Below, in pieces: positions 1 through 11,955 of a stretch of 64,000 nucleotides of DNA. The number at the start of each line of letters is the position of its first letter. Positions within the stretch are counted from its first letter, which is position 1. This DNA is from Dichomitus squalens LYAD-421 SS1. Its lineage: Eukaryota; Basidiomycota; Agaricomycetes; Polyporales; Polyporaceae. The translations under genes and the position numbers were made by a program. The notes under the pieces were generated by a model, which was not told where the DNA came from, made no database searches, and was given only the letters and a program-made list of their open reading frames with translations. The stretch covers positions 998,084-1,062,083 of the forward strand of contig NW_006766888.1 in assembly GCF_000275845.1 (NCBI RefSeq), in the 5' to 3' direction.

Positions 1-1529
1 ATTAGGAATGCTCTAAGAGTATCCTAACAGGTTTCAAACAACTTAACAATTCCATGTAGTGTACTATGTCATAGCGTAATTTGCACCTAGTCGCTAGACG
101 TTGTAGTCATAGAACCTGCCGCTGGCAACTATGCTCCATAGCTATCTACACGTTGTCCTCGCAAGCTAATGATATGCTTACTTCTTACACTGGGACGCTG
201 TGAGCCTGAATGCCCAGACGATTCAACACGTCGTCGACCGTGTGCCCCCTGTATGCCCCCCCCCGATTGTGCATAGTTGCCACGTAATCTCAATGACTGG
301 CTGGATTGTGGAATCCCACCTATTTTGTTGAGTACTGGAATGCCACCGGATTCCACCTGAAATTCCACAATCATGTCCGCCACTGGCCTGCCACCACCTT
401 TTGTCTAGCAGTGTACACGCTGACCGGACGGACATCTATCTTATGTGCTACACCACAACACAATGACTGTCCGACGGTCTGGATCGAGGTCTGACGTGGA
501 TGATGTGTCCTATACCACACTCGCTTCCGACAGGACAATCTCAAGGACCCTCGTCCGCCAAACCGAAGGCGATGGTCGCGAGATATCGCTTCAAGCTACC
601 TTGCACATCATCGAGTAATCGCTAACGGATGAATTGGTGAGTTACAGGTACTTAGTATCCCCACCAGCAATCATACATGTCATCTAAGTTGCAGAGAAGT
701 TTCTGACAGATGGCAACCCACGCAAGCGGGGCCTCCAGTTGCGTGAATGCAATTTCACCTTCAGGTATATCATCCGACCGATGTCGAGTGCTTTTCGTCC
801 CAAGTGTAGGATATCATCCTGTGCTTGACATGACATGTAGTCAGACTACTTGCAGACAAGCCGCCTTAGCCCAACTCGGCGCCGCGACACAGGTGGACAT
901 AGACCTCCATGTCGCCGAGAAGCTGTAGCAGCGTCATTACTCGACACCGGTCCACACCGTTCGACGAACAAGCGATGTTCATATTTCGAAACCCGCCCTG
1001 CTGCTAGCGTGTCGTCATTGCCGGTGATGAAGCATCAAATTAACGCGGGGCAAAATCTCCGCTCTCGCGGTGGCAAGTTACTAGAAACCCATGATAAGGC
1101 GTTCCGGGACGTTAACGACTGGCTGAGGTCAGTAGAGCAGTCATTTTGGGCCAGAAGATTTGACCGTGCCGTCATGGGCGATTTTCCGTCTCTTCTCCGC
1201 GGGCGTATTGCAACGAAGCACAAGAGGTCTGCACCTTTACGTTCTGCCTCGAGTCTATGTCAACGCACACAAGTACCCATCAGCGTGTACTACCGACATC
1301 CCGAGCCATGGACGTCCCCTTAGAACGCGTGATGGGGTTTAGCATGAGCATGAAATTCGATAGTTCGACCTCTCCGCACAGTACAGCGCTGCTTTGTATA
1401 ATTCTACACAGTGACTGCCAGGGTGCAGGCGAAGAGGCTAAAACTTCTATCCGTCTACATTAAGACATTTTCCACCGTGGACTCGCGCACTTTTGTCTCT
1501 GCTACCAGACCGTACCCAGACCGTACCCA
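1..1529. other. Gene-poor region downstream of LYS2
   Basis: I see no convincing gene here. Open frames are short, lack recognisable domains and lie on both strands. The stretch holds a run of ten C near 257-266 and a nested inverted repeat at 304-372 (listed separately). It is AT-richer than the coding DNA that follows and may include decayed repeat sequence, but no terminal repeats or transposase-like motifs are visible. Confidence 0.6.
304..372. repeat. Nested inverted repeat (hairpin-forming)
   Basis: GATTGTGGAAT at 304-314 is repeated exactly as its reverse complement ATTCCACAATC at 362-372. Inside it, TGGAAT (336-341) faces ATTCCA (350-355). The two pairs could form a stem with an inner stem. 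This could be a small foldback-element remnant or chance; no target-site duplication was recognised. Confidence 0.5.
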
Positions 1530-4500
1530 CTAAACTCCACTCCGCCCGACGGCCTTCACGACAGTCCCCGGGGCACGCTCGAGCTTCGGCAGCGTCTTCT
1601 CTGCGCCCTGCGCCGTCGGGGCCGGCAAGAAGCCCACCTCGACGAGCCACGCGAGGTACCTGCCCATCAGCGCGTCGTCCACCGTCCCGTTCGTCTTCCC
1701 GTCCGGCACATGCGGGCCCACGACCGCGCGCATGTTCGCGTCGTCGAGCTCGGGCGCCTTCGTGCTCGTCGGGAGGTCGTCGAGCACGAAGTGCAGCAGC
1801 GGGAACAGCGCGTTGTCCTGCACCTCCATGACGTGCCGCTCGAGCTGCCGGCGCCAGTGCAGGTACTCGCACCGCGCGGTCCCGAAGCCGTGCTGCGCGA
1901 GCGCCCCGAGGAAGTCGTTGAACGTCGGGCGCGGGGCGGCCGCGACGTGGAGCACGCTGAGCGCGTTGCGGGGCTCGGGCAGGGGCGCGACGGCGGCGAG
2001 CGCGCAGCACCGCGCGACGTGGTCGACGGGGACCATGTTCACGGCGTTGTTGATGTCCGGGACGAGCCCGAGCTGGATGCAGCCCTTGACGAGGCGCCAG
2101 AGGAAGTCGTCCGTGTTCGTCACTGTGCGTGCGCATGCGAGTGCCCGCGAACACCACACAGGTCGTTATCGTGAGCACGAACGCTGACGCCACTATCTGT
2201 CAGGACGACGTACCTGCTGACTTCGAGTCGCCCACGACGTATCCGGGGCGGACGATGTGCCCGCGCAGCCCGCGGTGACCGGCTTCGAACAGGAGCTTCT
2301 CGGACACCCACTTGGACTGACCGTAGCCGGTCTTCAGGGACGAGCGCGCGCCCTCGAGGTCGTCGCTCTCGGGGACGCCCCCGGTGCTGTCGGACAGTTG
2401 GACGTAGTACTCCGTGTCGATCGCGGAGGTCGACGAGACGAAGACGAACAGCTTCGGTTTCCCGGTGGCTGCGAGTTCAACGGCGGTGAGCGTCCCGAGA
2501 ACGTTCGCAGACCGCAGCTTCTCGTAGGGGTAGACCCAATGGACCTAGTGCGGCGGATACAGGAGTCAACAGGGCGCAGAACATATGGAGCCGAATGTCA
2601 CTGGATGAAATCGTTGACATACCAGCGCGCCGTTGTGAATGATCGCGTCAGTCTCGCCAGCGATACGGATCCACGCACCGCTATCCAAGCCGAAGCGCGG
2701 CTTATCCAAGTCACCCCGTACGACTTCCAGCCTGCCGCTGTCGAGCCACGCCTCATCCCACACACCACGTCCTGCGGCCGCCTCGCGCAGGCGGTCGGCC
2801 GCCTTTGCGTCGTCTGATGCGCGGACGAGAGTGATGACTTTCTTGACGCGTTCAGTACGCTGGAGGAGATCACGCAGGACGAACGCCCCCAGGAAGCCGG
2901 TGGCACCGGTAAGGAACACCGTAAGAGGGCGGTTCGCGTAGTCTGCAGACACGGATGGATACGAGGGCTGAAGCTGTGAAAGGAGTTTCTCGTAGTCTTG
3001 ACCGTATTCGAGCCTCTTTCCTGCTGCTGCCGAGGCGTCTTGGGTGAGTGCAGTAGGCGATGCCCCACCTGCTGTGGGTCCCGCGAGTCCGAGGTCGGCG
3101 TTACGCAAATGCTCGATAGCATCAGCAAGCGCAGAAATGGTGGGTTTCTCGAAGACGAGCCCAAGAGGCGCATCGACGAGGAATGCCTTGCGAATTTCGA
3201 AGATAAGGCGCGTCGCCAGGATCGAATGACCACCGAGGTCGAAGAAGCTCTCGTCGAGCGGAATGGGCGAGGGGGCATTGGGAAGGACACGGGCCCAAAC
3301 GGCGCGAATGGCCTGTTCGGTGGGATTGGCCTCGCCCGCGCGGGCAGGTTCCGCTGGGGCAACCTGAGCTGTGTCGGGGAAGGGAAGAGCGGGCTTGTCG
3401 ATCTTCCCATTGGGGTTCAGTGGCATGCGCTTGAGCGGTACAAACACTAGTACCTGTCAGTAATGAAGTGGGTACAGCAAGGATTGTACTCACAAGTCGG
3501 AACGCTGTAACTAGGCAGCTTCTTCTTGAGATACTCTCGAACCTCCTTGATGAGCCTCCTGTACTTGCGCATCCCACTGACCAAGCCCTTGTCGTCTGCG
3601 TCGTCACCGAGGTCACTGACATACTCGTCCAGCGCAGGCCCGCTAACGGGCACAAAGTAGGTGACGAGAATCTTCTCCTCATCCTTGTCACGCCGCACAA
3701 GGGTGACGTTTTCACGGATAAGTGGATGCTGTGTGAGGTGTGTGTCGATCTCCCCGAGTTCGATACGGAACCCGCGGATCTTGACTTGGTCGTCTGCGCG
3801 ACCTGTGCACTCGACGATGCCATCCGGGAGGTAGCGACCGAGGTCTCCAGAACGGTACATCCTGTCACGCACACCCTTCCAGAACTGCGCTTCCGGTCCA
3901 GGACGACTGCCATCCGGTGGTTGGGCGATCGTGTCCGGGACGGGCGGGGCGTTCGCGGAAAACCAATTGGTGACGAACTTTTCTGCGGTTGCCTGGGGGT
4001 CTGAGTATCCCTCTGCAAGACCTCCCGAGCGGACGTAGATCTCGCCGACTTCACCAACCGCACAAGGGACGTTGCGGTCATTGCGGTTCACCACGAGAAG
4101 CTGTACGTCAACCATGCCCTCGCCAGCGGGTATGATATCCTTCTGGGTAGCGAGAAACGTGGCGTCCTCGGATATGGATGGGATGAGGAAATACGAGACG
4201 GCACGTTGGGTCTCGGTCGTACCGTACATGTTCACGATACGCACGTTTGCTGCAAGTGACTGCATCCGGAGGCAGTCGCGTTTGGTGAGCACGTCGCCGA
4301 CGAAGAACGCGTTGCGAAGGGAGGGGATCTGGCGGGTCGCTTGGGCGGAGAGGAGCTGACCCATGGCAGGCGTCAGGTGGGTGACAGTGACCTCGTTGTC
4401 GGCCATCCACTCTGCGAGGCGACCGGGAGTGCCGATATCGTCTGCAGTAGGAACATAGAGGCTTGCTCCAAAGAAGAGAGGCGTGAACACTGGTTTCCAA

Positions 4501-6088
4501 TAGACCGTAAGTATGGGTTGTGGCAACAAATTCAAGTGTACCCACTGTCACGCTGGATGGGGTCGTGTGCGATACCGCTGAGCATAGTGAACTTCGAATG
4601 CTCCCCAATGCCAAAACGCTCTCCCATCCAGGGGAAGAAGTGCGTCAAGCTGTAGTGTCGGCCCTTCACACCCTTTGGGATACCTGTGCTTCCGCTGGTG
4701 AAAGAAAGCGTCGCGATGCTGTCGGGCCCGAGCGGGACGTTCGGGTCGATATTCTTAAGGTGCTGCTGCGACTTCAAGACATCATCCTGACCTTCGAAGT
4801 GCGAACCACCAATGATCTGTCCGCCTGGAAGAAGGGCCAGGGCGGGAACCTCGACACGGATTTGGAGCTCGTTGGAGATGAACTCGCGCACCGGAGGCAA
4901 TATCTTGCCCGCACCGGACAGGACGACGAGGGCCCGTGGCTGGGCGACTTGGAGGTAGATGGTTTGCCTCGAGGGCGGGTAAGCGGGATCGATGACCGAA
5001 AACGTTCCCCCCGCCTTGTGGACAGCCATCACGGCGACGACGAGCTCCACGCTACGATAGGCATAGATCATGACGACCTCCTCCCGTTGCAAGCCCCCTT
5101 CGAGAAGACGGTGAGCCAGGATGTTGGATGCATGAAGAATTTGGCTGTAAGTGAAGATACGCTTCTCTTGTGGCTGGTCCAGGGTCGATGAGGGGATAGA
5201 CTGAATTACACAGGGTCGGTCTGGCCATTGTCTCGCATTCCGCGAGAAGATATGAGGGATAGCGCCTTTGAAATCGTACCAGTTGAGGTTGGCGGTAGGG
5301 TCTGGCAGCTTGGCCTTTTGGCTTGGGGTGAGCAGAGGGACGGACCCGACCGGCGCAAGCGGATTCGCGGCCACGCGACGGAGCAGGATGGAAAGCTGGT
5401 CGACAATGTAAGATATGCGCATAGAAGAGAACAGTAGAGAGTTGTAAAGGATACGGAGTGATAGGTGCGGCGCGATGGAGGAACGACTTGACTCTTGCTG
5501 GCGGGTAACGAAGATCGTTAGGTCTGATGTCAGGCTGGTGGTGCGAAGGAAATGCTCCTGGGGTGAGTCGGTCTCGTCGAAAAATCGAACGCGAAATAAT
5601 GGACGGGAGCCTTCCACGGTGTCCGCCTTGTCCTTGCCGAGGGCACGCATGATGGATTCGTACGGAACGCTGTCTGCTTCGGCTTCGCGCTCGACTTGCT
5701 GCACCTTGCGCACGACAGCCCAGAAAGGATCTTCTGGACCGACCGCTATGCGAAGCACTAGAGGATCGCGCGCAGATGCGGAAGAAGACCCGACTAAAAG
5801 GTCTGTGTCGCCTGTATACCTGTGCAACAGAACGACGAAGGCAGCCAGTAGAAGGTGAAACGCGGAGGGGACATTTGTGTCGGCATAGTCCTCGTCACCA
5901 TCGTCGTCGTTCTCATTGTAGAGAGCCAGCTTCATGAGTCCGATGCATGTCTGTTCGGATAACTCAAGCGTGGCCGCGGCCTCTACCACCCTATTTCCCC
6001 CAGTCGGTCTAGGGTAATCGGTGGGCAGAGATATCTCTGGCAAATTTTGAAGTCGAGCGACAACTCGAGCTAGACGGTTAGCAGCCAT
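1530..6088 (-). CDS. LYS2: L-2-aminoadipate reductase (alpha-aminoadipate reductase)
   Basis: Reduces L-2-aminoadipate to its semialdehyde with ATP and NADPH in the fungal lysine pathway. Five exons on the minus strand: 6088-4546, 4489-3494, 3446-2623, 2544-2214 and 2122-1530. All phases close to a 1428-residue protein, the usual Lys2 length. The N-terminus carries the family phrase [16 protein letters not shown]. The adenylation domain has [13 protein letters not shown] at about 461-473 and MYGTTETQR further on. The carrier domain has LGGHS at 917-921; Ser921 is the expected phosphopantetheine site. The reductase domain has GATGFLG at about 1027-1033 and YGQSK at 1195-1199. The enzyme needs a separate phosphopantetheinyl transferase (Lys5), not seen here. 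Introns are 47-91 bp. The gene is divergent from the RBR ligase, and a Gcn4-type site lies 73 bp upstream of its ATG. Identification is very secure. Confidence 0.97.
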
Positions 6089-6830
6089 GTTTGAGAGTCG
6101 TCGTTTCTGCAGGAAGAGTCTCTAGAGGATGATCAAGGTCTGCGGAAGTCAATACAGACTTGACTCAGATCAAACTTCTGGTCAATGGGCACTGTAAGTG
6201 ACTCGACCCAGAACTGACTGATTTCGTCAATTCGACTCACGGAGCCTCCGAGCTCTGGACCACCGAGCTCCAGAGTAGCTGAGATGTTTTCTTAGACCTG
6301 GAAGGCCGCTGCGCGTCCTCGTCCAAGCCCGATTGCGTTGATGAAGACTTGGCAGGTCTGAACATTTGTGGAGAGGAGTTTGAGAGATTAGATTGAGGTG
6401 ACCGCAGATCACCGTTCCGGAGATCCGCGAGGCTCCCTCCGATGAAGCGCCAACAACCACTCACTTCAAACTTGCATGTCTGGCAGCTACTGCAGTGTTT
6501 ACTTCGCGATTCCATCATAAAGAGCCCATTACCCTGCGAATGAATTGCCTGAAAGGCCCAGTACTCCGGCTAGCAGTCTTGCTTGTTGCCAGGTCTCTCC
6601 CATGTGGGAAAATGAGATAAGATCTCAGCCGCGCATTCCGCCTTTGTCTTTATGTAACGCACATCGTGCTGCGGTAGTCCCTTCCTCCACAGGTTGTTTT
6701 CCAACTCGTTCAAGGTTTCCCTCACATATTCCGGCCCACTTACCATGTAAGCTCTCTCGACCGGGCCGGGCCTCTGAATATGATGATAACCTTGTAATAG
6801 CCAAGCTTACAGATTGTCAAGAACATAACA
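6089..6830. other. Divergent intergenic region, LYS2 / RBR ligase
   Basis: This 742-bp stretch separates the start codons of two divergent genes and should hold both promoters and 5' leaders. Apart from the TGACTCA cluster near LYS2, I see no gene or repeat. Confidence 0.6.
6161..6167. promoter_or_regulatory. Gcn4/Cpc1-type TGACTCA site upstream of LYS2
   Basis: A perfect TGACTCA lies 73 bp upstream of the LYS2 start codon. A near match, TGACTCG, follows at 6199-6205, and CGACTCA lies near 6233. TGACTCA is the core site of the fungal bZIP regulator of general amino-acid control, which activates lysine genes in other fungi. Direct binding here is inferred. Confidence 0.5.
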
Positions 6831-9088
6831 ATGGCCGAGGTCGCAAGTCATGCGAATGCCGACATGCTCAACGAACTCCTCATAGCCAAGCTTCTCGAAG
6901 AGGACATGCTAGCTCTGGAAAACGCGCGTGCGGCGGAAGAGTTACAGCTCCACGAAGCACTAAGCACCTCTGCTCTAGCCGCGGGACGCTTTCCAAAGAA
7001 AGCGAAAAGTAGTGGCGCTGGCGCAGTAGGCACGATCGACGACGATTTCGTTCTGACTGTCCTGGCAGCGGAGATCAACGCGAACAAGGACGCGCTGATG
7101 GCCCAGTCCTTGCAGCATGCGCAGGATAGCAACATGGTCGCTAGTCGCCAATATGCACAGAAGCTCGCCGCCGCAGAGAAGAAGAGTCTTTTAGACGCGG
7201 AGTTCGCGAGACGTCTGCAGCTGCAACTAGACGAGGGAGATGATGATGATGATGAAATGAACGACCTGGACGCGGAGAGGTGAAGATAACTCATTTCCCG
7301 ACGATTGTGGCTCATGGTTCGGCAGTGTTCTTGGCCAGGATGCCATTGAGAACATCATGGTGGGCATGCAGCTCTGAAAGCAGATTGTGCACACCTGACA
7401 GACTTCTTGCAGGCGGCGGATATGAACGAGAAAGGCAAGGGGAGGGTGGCACAGTTGAAGCCCAAAGAGAAAGGTTCTATCCCCGACTCCTATGGTCGCG
7501 GATTGGTGTTCAGAAAGGAGGAGGGCTCCACAAAGCTTAATCCTGTCTGCGGCATCTGCATGGAGCCTTTCCAAGCGACGTATTCCCCTTCTGCTGCTGC
7601 CAGATCAGCAAATTCCTCAGATCGCATACAGTTCGGAACACACCTCACATGCCCGCAGTCTCACGGATACTGCATCTCTTGTCTCAACAACTACATCAAT
7701 AGCAAGCTTGATCCAGACGGGTCTGGGTTAGGCAACACCAATTCCATCGTATTCCCTATTAGGTGCCCCGAATGCCCTATAAACGACTGGCCAGACGGCC
7801 TCACGGACGAAGTCGCCCAAAGAGTGCTGACGGAAGAGGGAATGACGCTCTGGGTGAGTAGCGCAGATCATGTCAAGTAATGATCACATCGACCCCAATG
7901 CTGACGTTCGTTTTCAGCATCGCCAGAAGCTTTTGGATAGCATCCCCAAGTACTACTGTCCCAATCCAAAGTGTTCCGAACTCGTTCAGACGGATGAAGA
8001 TTCCGAAGATCCCCAAGCTATGTGCCCTTCTTGCGATTCCGTCATCTGTGTACCTTGCCGAGTGATTTGGCATGACGGTGAGCCATCTTACAAGCACACA
8101 CTGGGCGCTCTCATAACCCGTTATAATAGGACTGACTTGCGACGAGTACCAAGTATGAATTGTCTGGTCTCTCCTTGGCGGCCGCGACTGACTTCAAATC
8201 GCAGGATCTACCTTTGGATGAGCGATCTCCGGACGATCAAAAGGCTCTTCAACTGATGAAGGTCCGTAAGGCGCTCTTGTCTGCTCGGAAAATGCTGTCT
8301 TACAATACCTTTTGCAGGCCCAGAATTGGCGAAGGTGTCCTAATTGTGCGGTGAGTCTGGCTGTCCATTCGTGATCGCTCTGAGAGTCTCACCTCTTCGT
8401 TCGTTACAGATCATCGTCGAGCTAACCTTGGGATGCAACCACATCACCTGCCGTTGCAAGACTGAGTTTTGCTTCAGATGTGGAGGTGTGTCCATATAGA
8501 CTGCGTCGGTAATGTAGCTAACGTTGTCGTCTGCAGCGATTTGGGATGTCCGCAAGGGCTCATGTTCGCGTAGGCCATCTTGCGATCTCTGGGATGAGGA
8601 CATGCTTCTCGAGGAGCGCGAACGTCAGCGAGAACGCGAACAAGGAAGGCGTAACCGAGGCCGAGCCCCCGTGGTGGTCGTAGCGCCGCCTGCTCCCCCG
8701 CCACTATACGAACACCATATTGGCTATGCGGTCGCCGAACACAATGATGACTACGTCCAGAACTTGGACTGGATGGACAATCCCGGTGCGTGTGATTGTG
8801 CGTCAGTTGTCTGCACCGAACATGCTGACACTTCCACACCGCCGTGAAGATATCCTCTGCACTCGCCACTGGTTCACGGCGAACATGATCAACTCTCTCA
8901 CTTGCCAGTATTGCGACGCGAAGCTCAACTCCATAGCTGATTTGCGTTATCATCTAAGTCATGTCCGCTGGCACTCCGTATATGCCTGCTGTGGGCGGTT
9001 CTTCAAGCGCGACGTCGACTTTGAGCGGCATTTGGACTCGCCTCACACTAGGCTTGGGTTGCATGCGTACACTTTCCGGCGGAACTAG
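6831..9088 (+). CDS. RBR (RING-IBR-RING) E3 ubiquitin ligase with C-terminal zinc finger
   Basis: Ten exons: 6831-7279, 7326-7359, 7413-7853, 7918-8077, 8130-8152, 8205-8261, 8318-8350, 8410-8485, 8537-8785 and 8850-9088. They close to 586 residues. The N-terminal ~160 residues are helical and charged. RING1 begins with CGIC near 207-210. The IBR domain starts with YYCPNPKC near 322 and ends in WHDGLTCDEYQ. RING2 has WRRCPNC (about 393-398) and GCNHITCRC. By family analogy Cys408 in GCNH is the acceptor that forms the ubiquitin thioester. A basic Arg/Glu-rich linker follows, then a C2H2-like module with CQYC and FERHLDSPH. RBR ligases take ubiquitin from an E2 onto this cysteine and pass it to substrate. 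The substrate is unknown. Exons of 23, 33 and 34 nt make automated models error-prone. Confidence 0.9.
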
Positions 9089-9384
9089 AGGAAGGGTAGC
9101 TAGGTCCCTTTTCTCATTACAATTGTGAATCTGGGTTCTTGGATACAGAGCGCACCGGTATTCACGTGCAAGGATAATCTCTGGAGCAATGTGATGTGAT
9201 TACGATGCTTGAGCGTGTGCGTGTCTATGATTAAAGCAAGGTGTGCGATGCGATACATGCGGATAGCAGTACTATTAGCCCGATCATAGCATAGTGATAT
9301 AATGTAGAGCACGCCGGCTCCCCAGCCGGGCGGCCTAGCAAACCACCCAGTTTGAGGACTCATCTAACCGTGTGACCCCGATGC

Positions 9385-11756
9385 TCACTCTGAGGCAACG
9401 CGGCCACGACCTATCCAGTGAGGCTGTCTGTTGCCCCTGGACTCTCTGTCCTCCGCCGACCAACTATCCCCTCTCGACCCTCTGTCCTGCCTTGACCCTC
9501 TGTCATCCCTCCACCTGTTGTTCTCCCTCGGACCTCTGTCATCTCGAGACCCCCGTCTCTCCCGCCTGCCACCGCTGATATCGTTCTTCCAGTCATAGGA
9601 CCGCGAATCGGTGCGCTTGAACTCTCCGGGGTCCCTCCGCTCTTTCAGACCGAAAGGCTTTCTCGAAGACGCACCGCCCCTCGAATGCTGCCGGACAGGT
9701 CCACGCTCGCGCCACTCGCGAGGTATGCGCAAGGCGACATGCGAGCCAGTAAGCGCGTCGGCCCATGCTTGAACTCCAGCGAGGGTCGGGCTCTTGTTGG
9801 TGCGGCAGTAATCCGAATTGGACGAGTAGAAGGCGAGCATGGTCATCATCGCGTCGGTGACGTCCTCCGTGTTGATGTCCGCCTGGAGGCCGTGCACACT
9901 TTCTTCGATGGCCGCAAGGCGGTCGCTGACGCCGTTCGGGAAGCCCTGCCTGGAGGTACGCGCCGGGAAACGGTTGCGAGAGGTGGTCCTCGCGGCATCG
10001 GGGAAGACCGCGCTTGGGTCCTCCTCGTACTTCTTGACGAGCTCGTCCACCCGCGCGCTAAGCTCCTTGGTTGTGATTTCCTTCATTGGTACGCCAGCTA
10101 GCTCTGTTTCGAGGAAGCCAGCTTCATGGGGAAGGAGAACTATGTCGGCGCGACCGGACATGTTCGAGCCGCGACCCGTACGACCGACACGGTGTACGTA
10201 GATATCGCCGCTAGAAGGAATACTAACCTGGATGACGCGCGTGACCCCCGGGTAATCGACGCCACGAGCGGAGACGTCAGAAGTCAACATGACGGTGGAC
10301 CCCGAGTTATCGACCCTGAACCAGTCCGACGTCTTGACGCGCCTGTCCATAGTCTTCTTCGCGTGCATTTCAGCGAAACGCGTCTGTGGTCCGGCGGGTA
10401 AGACGGATGGGCCGATTTGCGTCATGATCGTGCTGTAGAGTTGGACCAAGCGTGTCGTTGGCAAGAAGACGAGCACCTTAGACTTGCCGGGGTTCGCCAG
10501 CTGGTCCTCAGCGATGAGGCGAAGGACGTGCGGGAGCTGCTCTTCGGCCTTCGGGACCACCGTGTAGTACTGGGGGATCGCATGGTGGGTTGGTGGGGCG
10601 TCGTCCGGTACACAGTTGATAAAACGGTGCTTCTCCGAGAGGGAGTTGCGAGCAACTTTACGGATTGCGTCGGACATAGTTGCAGAGAACATAAATGTCT
10701 GACGCTCCGGCGAAGGCTTGAGATGCTCCGCGATGGCCGTAATTTCAGGAATGAACCCCATCTCGAGCAGGGTATCGGCCTCGTCGAGGATGAACTGTAT
10801 GCTAATGAGTCGCATCACGTGTGGACATGAATCAGTGAGCACGTACCATCTCCGTCGTTCGTAGAGCATCCGCGAAACCACGTTCGGTCTCGATGAAGTC
10901 ACGGAGGCGACCAGGAGTGGCCACGACGAGGTCCCGCCGTCCCTCCCATCCGCGCCTCTGCTTGTCCTTGGAGAGACCGCCAGTGAAGAGCTTGACCTCG
11001 AAGCCCTTCATATGCTTTGTGAGCTTGATAGCCTCGTTGGCAATCTGGGTCGCCAACTCGCGCGTAGGGCTGATGATGAGAGCGCCGACGTGGCGCCTTG
11101 CGTACTCGTCGACGATACGGTTGTTGACCGTTGTGCTCTTTTTCATGTATGCCTGCTCAGCCTGCTTCGCGTGTGCCTCGAGAGCGTTCAGCCGAGCCTC
11201 AACCGCCGGTACCAAGAATGCCAAAGTTTTGCCAGTGCCCGTGCGCGCCTTAACCATAAGGTCGCGAGGAGGCGCGTCTGTCTCGTCGGGATTGTACGGT
11301 CGCACGAGGTCAGGGAGCAGAGGAAGGACGGCGGCTTGGACTGAACTCATGTGAACCAGATTGAACGGATCCCCTGTGAGTGCCTGGAGCGTTTTCGAGT
11401 GAATGGCGTCCTTCAAAGCGATGAACTTGGGCTGGTCAGCATTTGGAGTAGGCCGGGTCTCCGCTGCGATACCTGTGGGTTCCGAGACTTCGTGGGGGTG
11501 CTCCTGGGATGGAAGCGCATTACGTATGGGAGGTTTGATATGGCTAGAATACCGGATGGCAGAAAGGCGTCCTGCGCGCAGTGCTATAAACCTCTGGGTG
11601 AGCATCCAGCGTGACAGCGCGCTTGGGCGACATAGTGACCCATGTCTGTTAAGACGACGTACCGTGCAACCCCAAGGTGCTTGCTGAGCTCCGACATGAC
11701 CCCGCTGCTGCAAACAGACCGATACCGAGAGATTTTGACCAGAGGGATGCCGCCAT
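9385..11756 (-). CDS. DEAD-box ATP-dependent RNA helicase, probably mitochondrial (MSS116-like)
   Basis: Three exons on the minus strand: 11756-11663, 11571-10847 and 10794-9385, giving 742 residues. Visible motifs are ARTGTGKT at 140-147, PTRELA, VATPGRL, DEAD at 277-280, FSAT, ARGVDYP and HRVGRTGRG. The first ~40 residues are rich in Ser, Ala and Arg and lack acids, as expected for a mitochondrial presequence. The C-terminal 80 residues are Arg/Gly/Asp/Ser-rich repeats that probably bind RNA. The closest family by layout is Mss116/CYT-19, which remodels group I and II introns and aids mitochondrial RNA processing; that assignment is inferred. Intron 1 has an alternative acceptor, so residues around 31-33 are less certain. 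The start codon lies 199 bp from that of the divergent KH-domain gene. Confidence 0.88.
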
Positions 11757-11955
11757 GTTGATGGACGCGAAGTCCACGGCGGGGTTTTGGACAAAAGGCT
11801 TCGGCGTCTGCACGCGTCTCCCAAAAACCTCGCGAACGGCGCCACAATGCAAATACGGCCAAACAAGTCCGACATTGCCGGTTGGGTGCACGGCTGGACC
11901 ATCGCGTCGTCTTCATCGCCGCATTTCTCTCTACATCCTCTTTTCTGGTTTCGTG

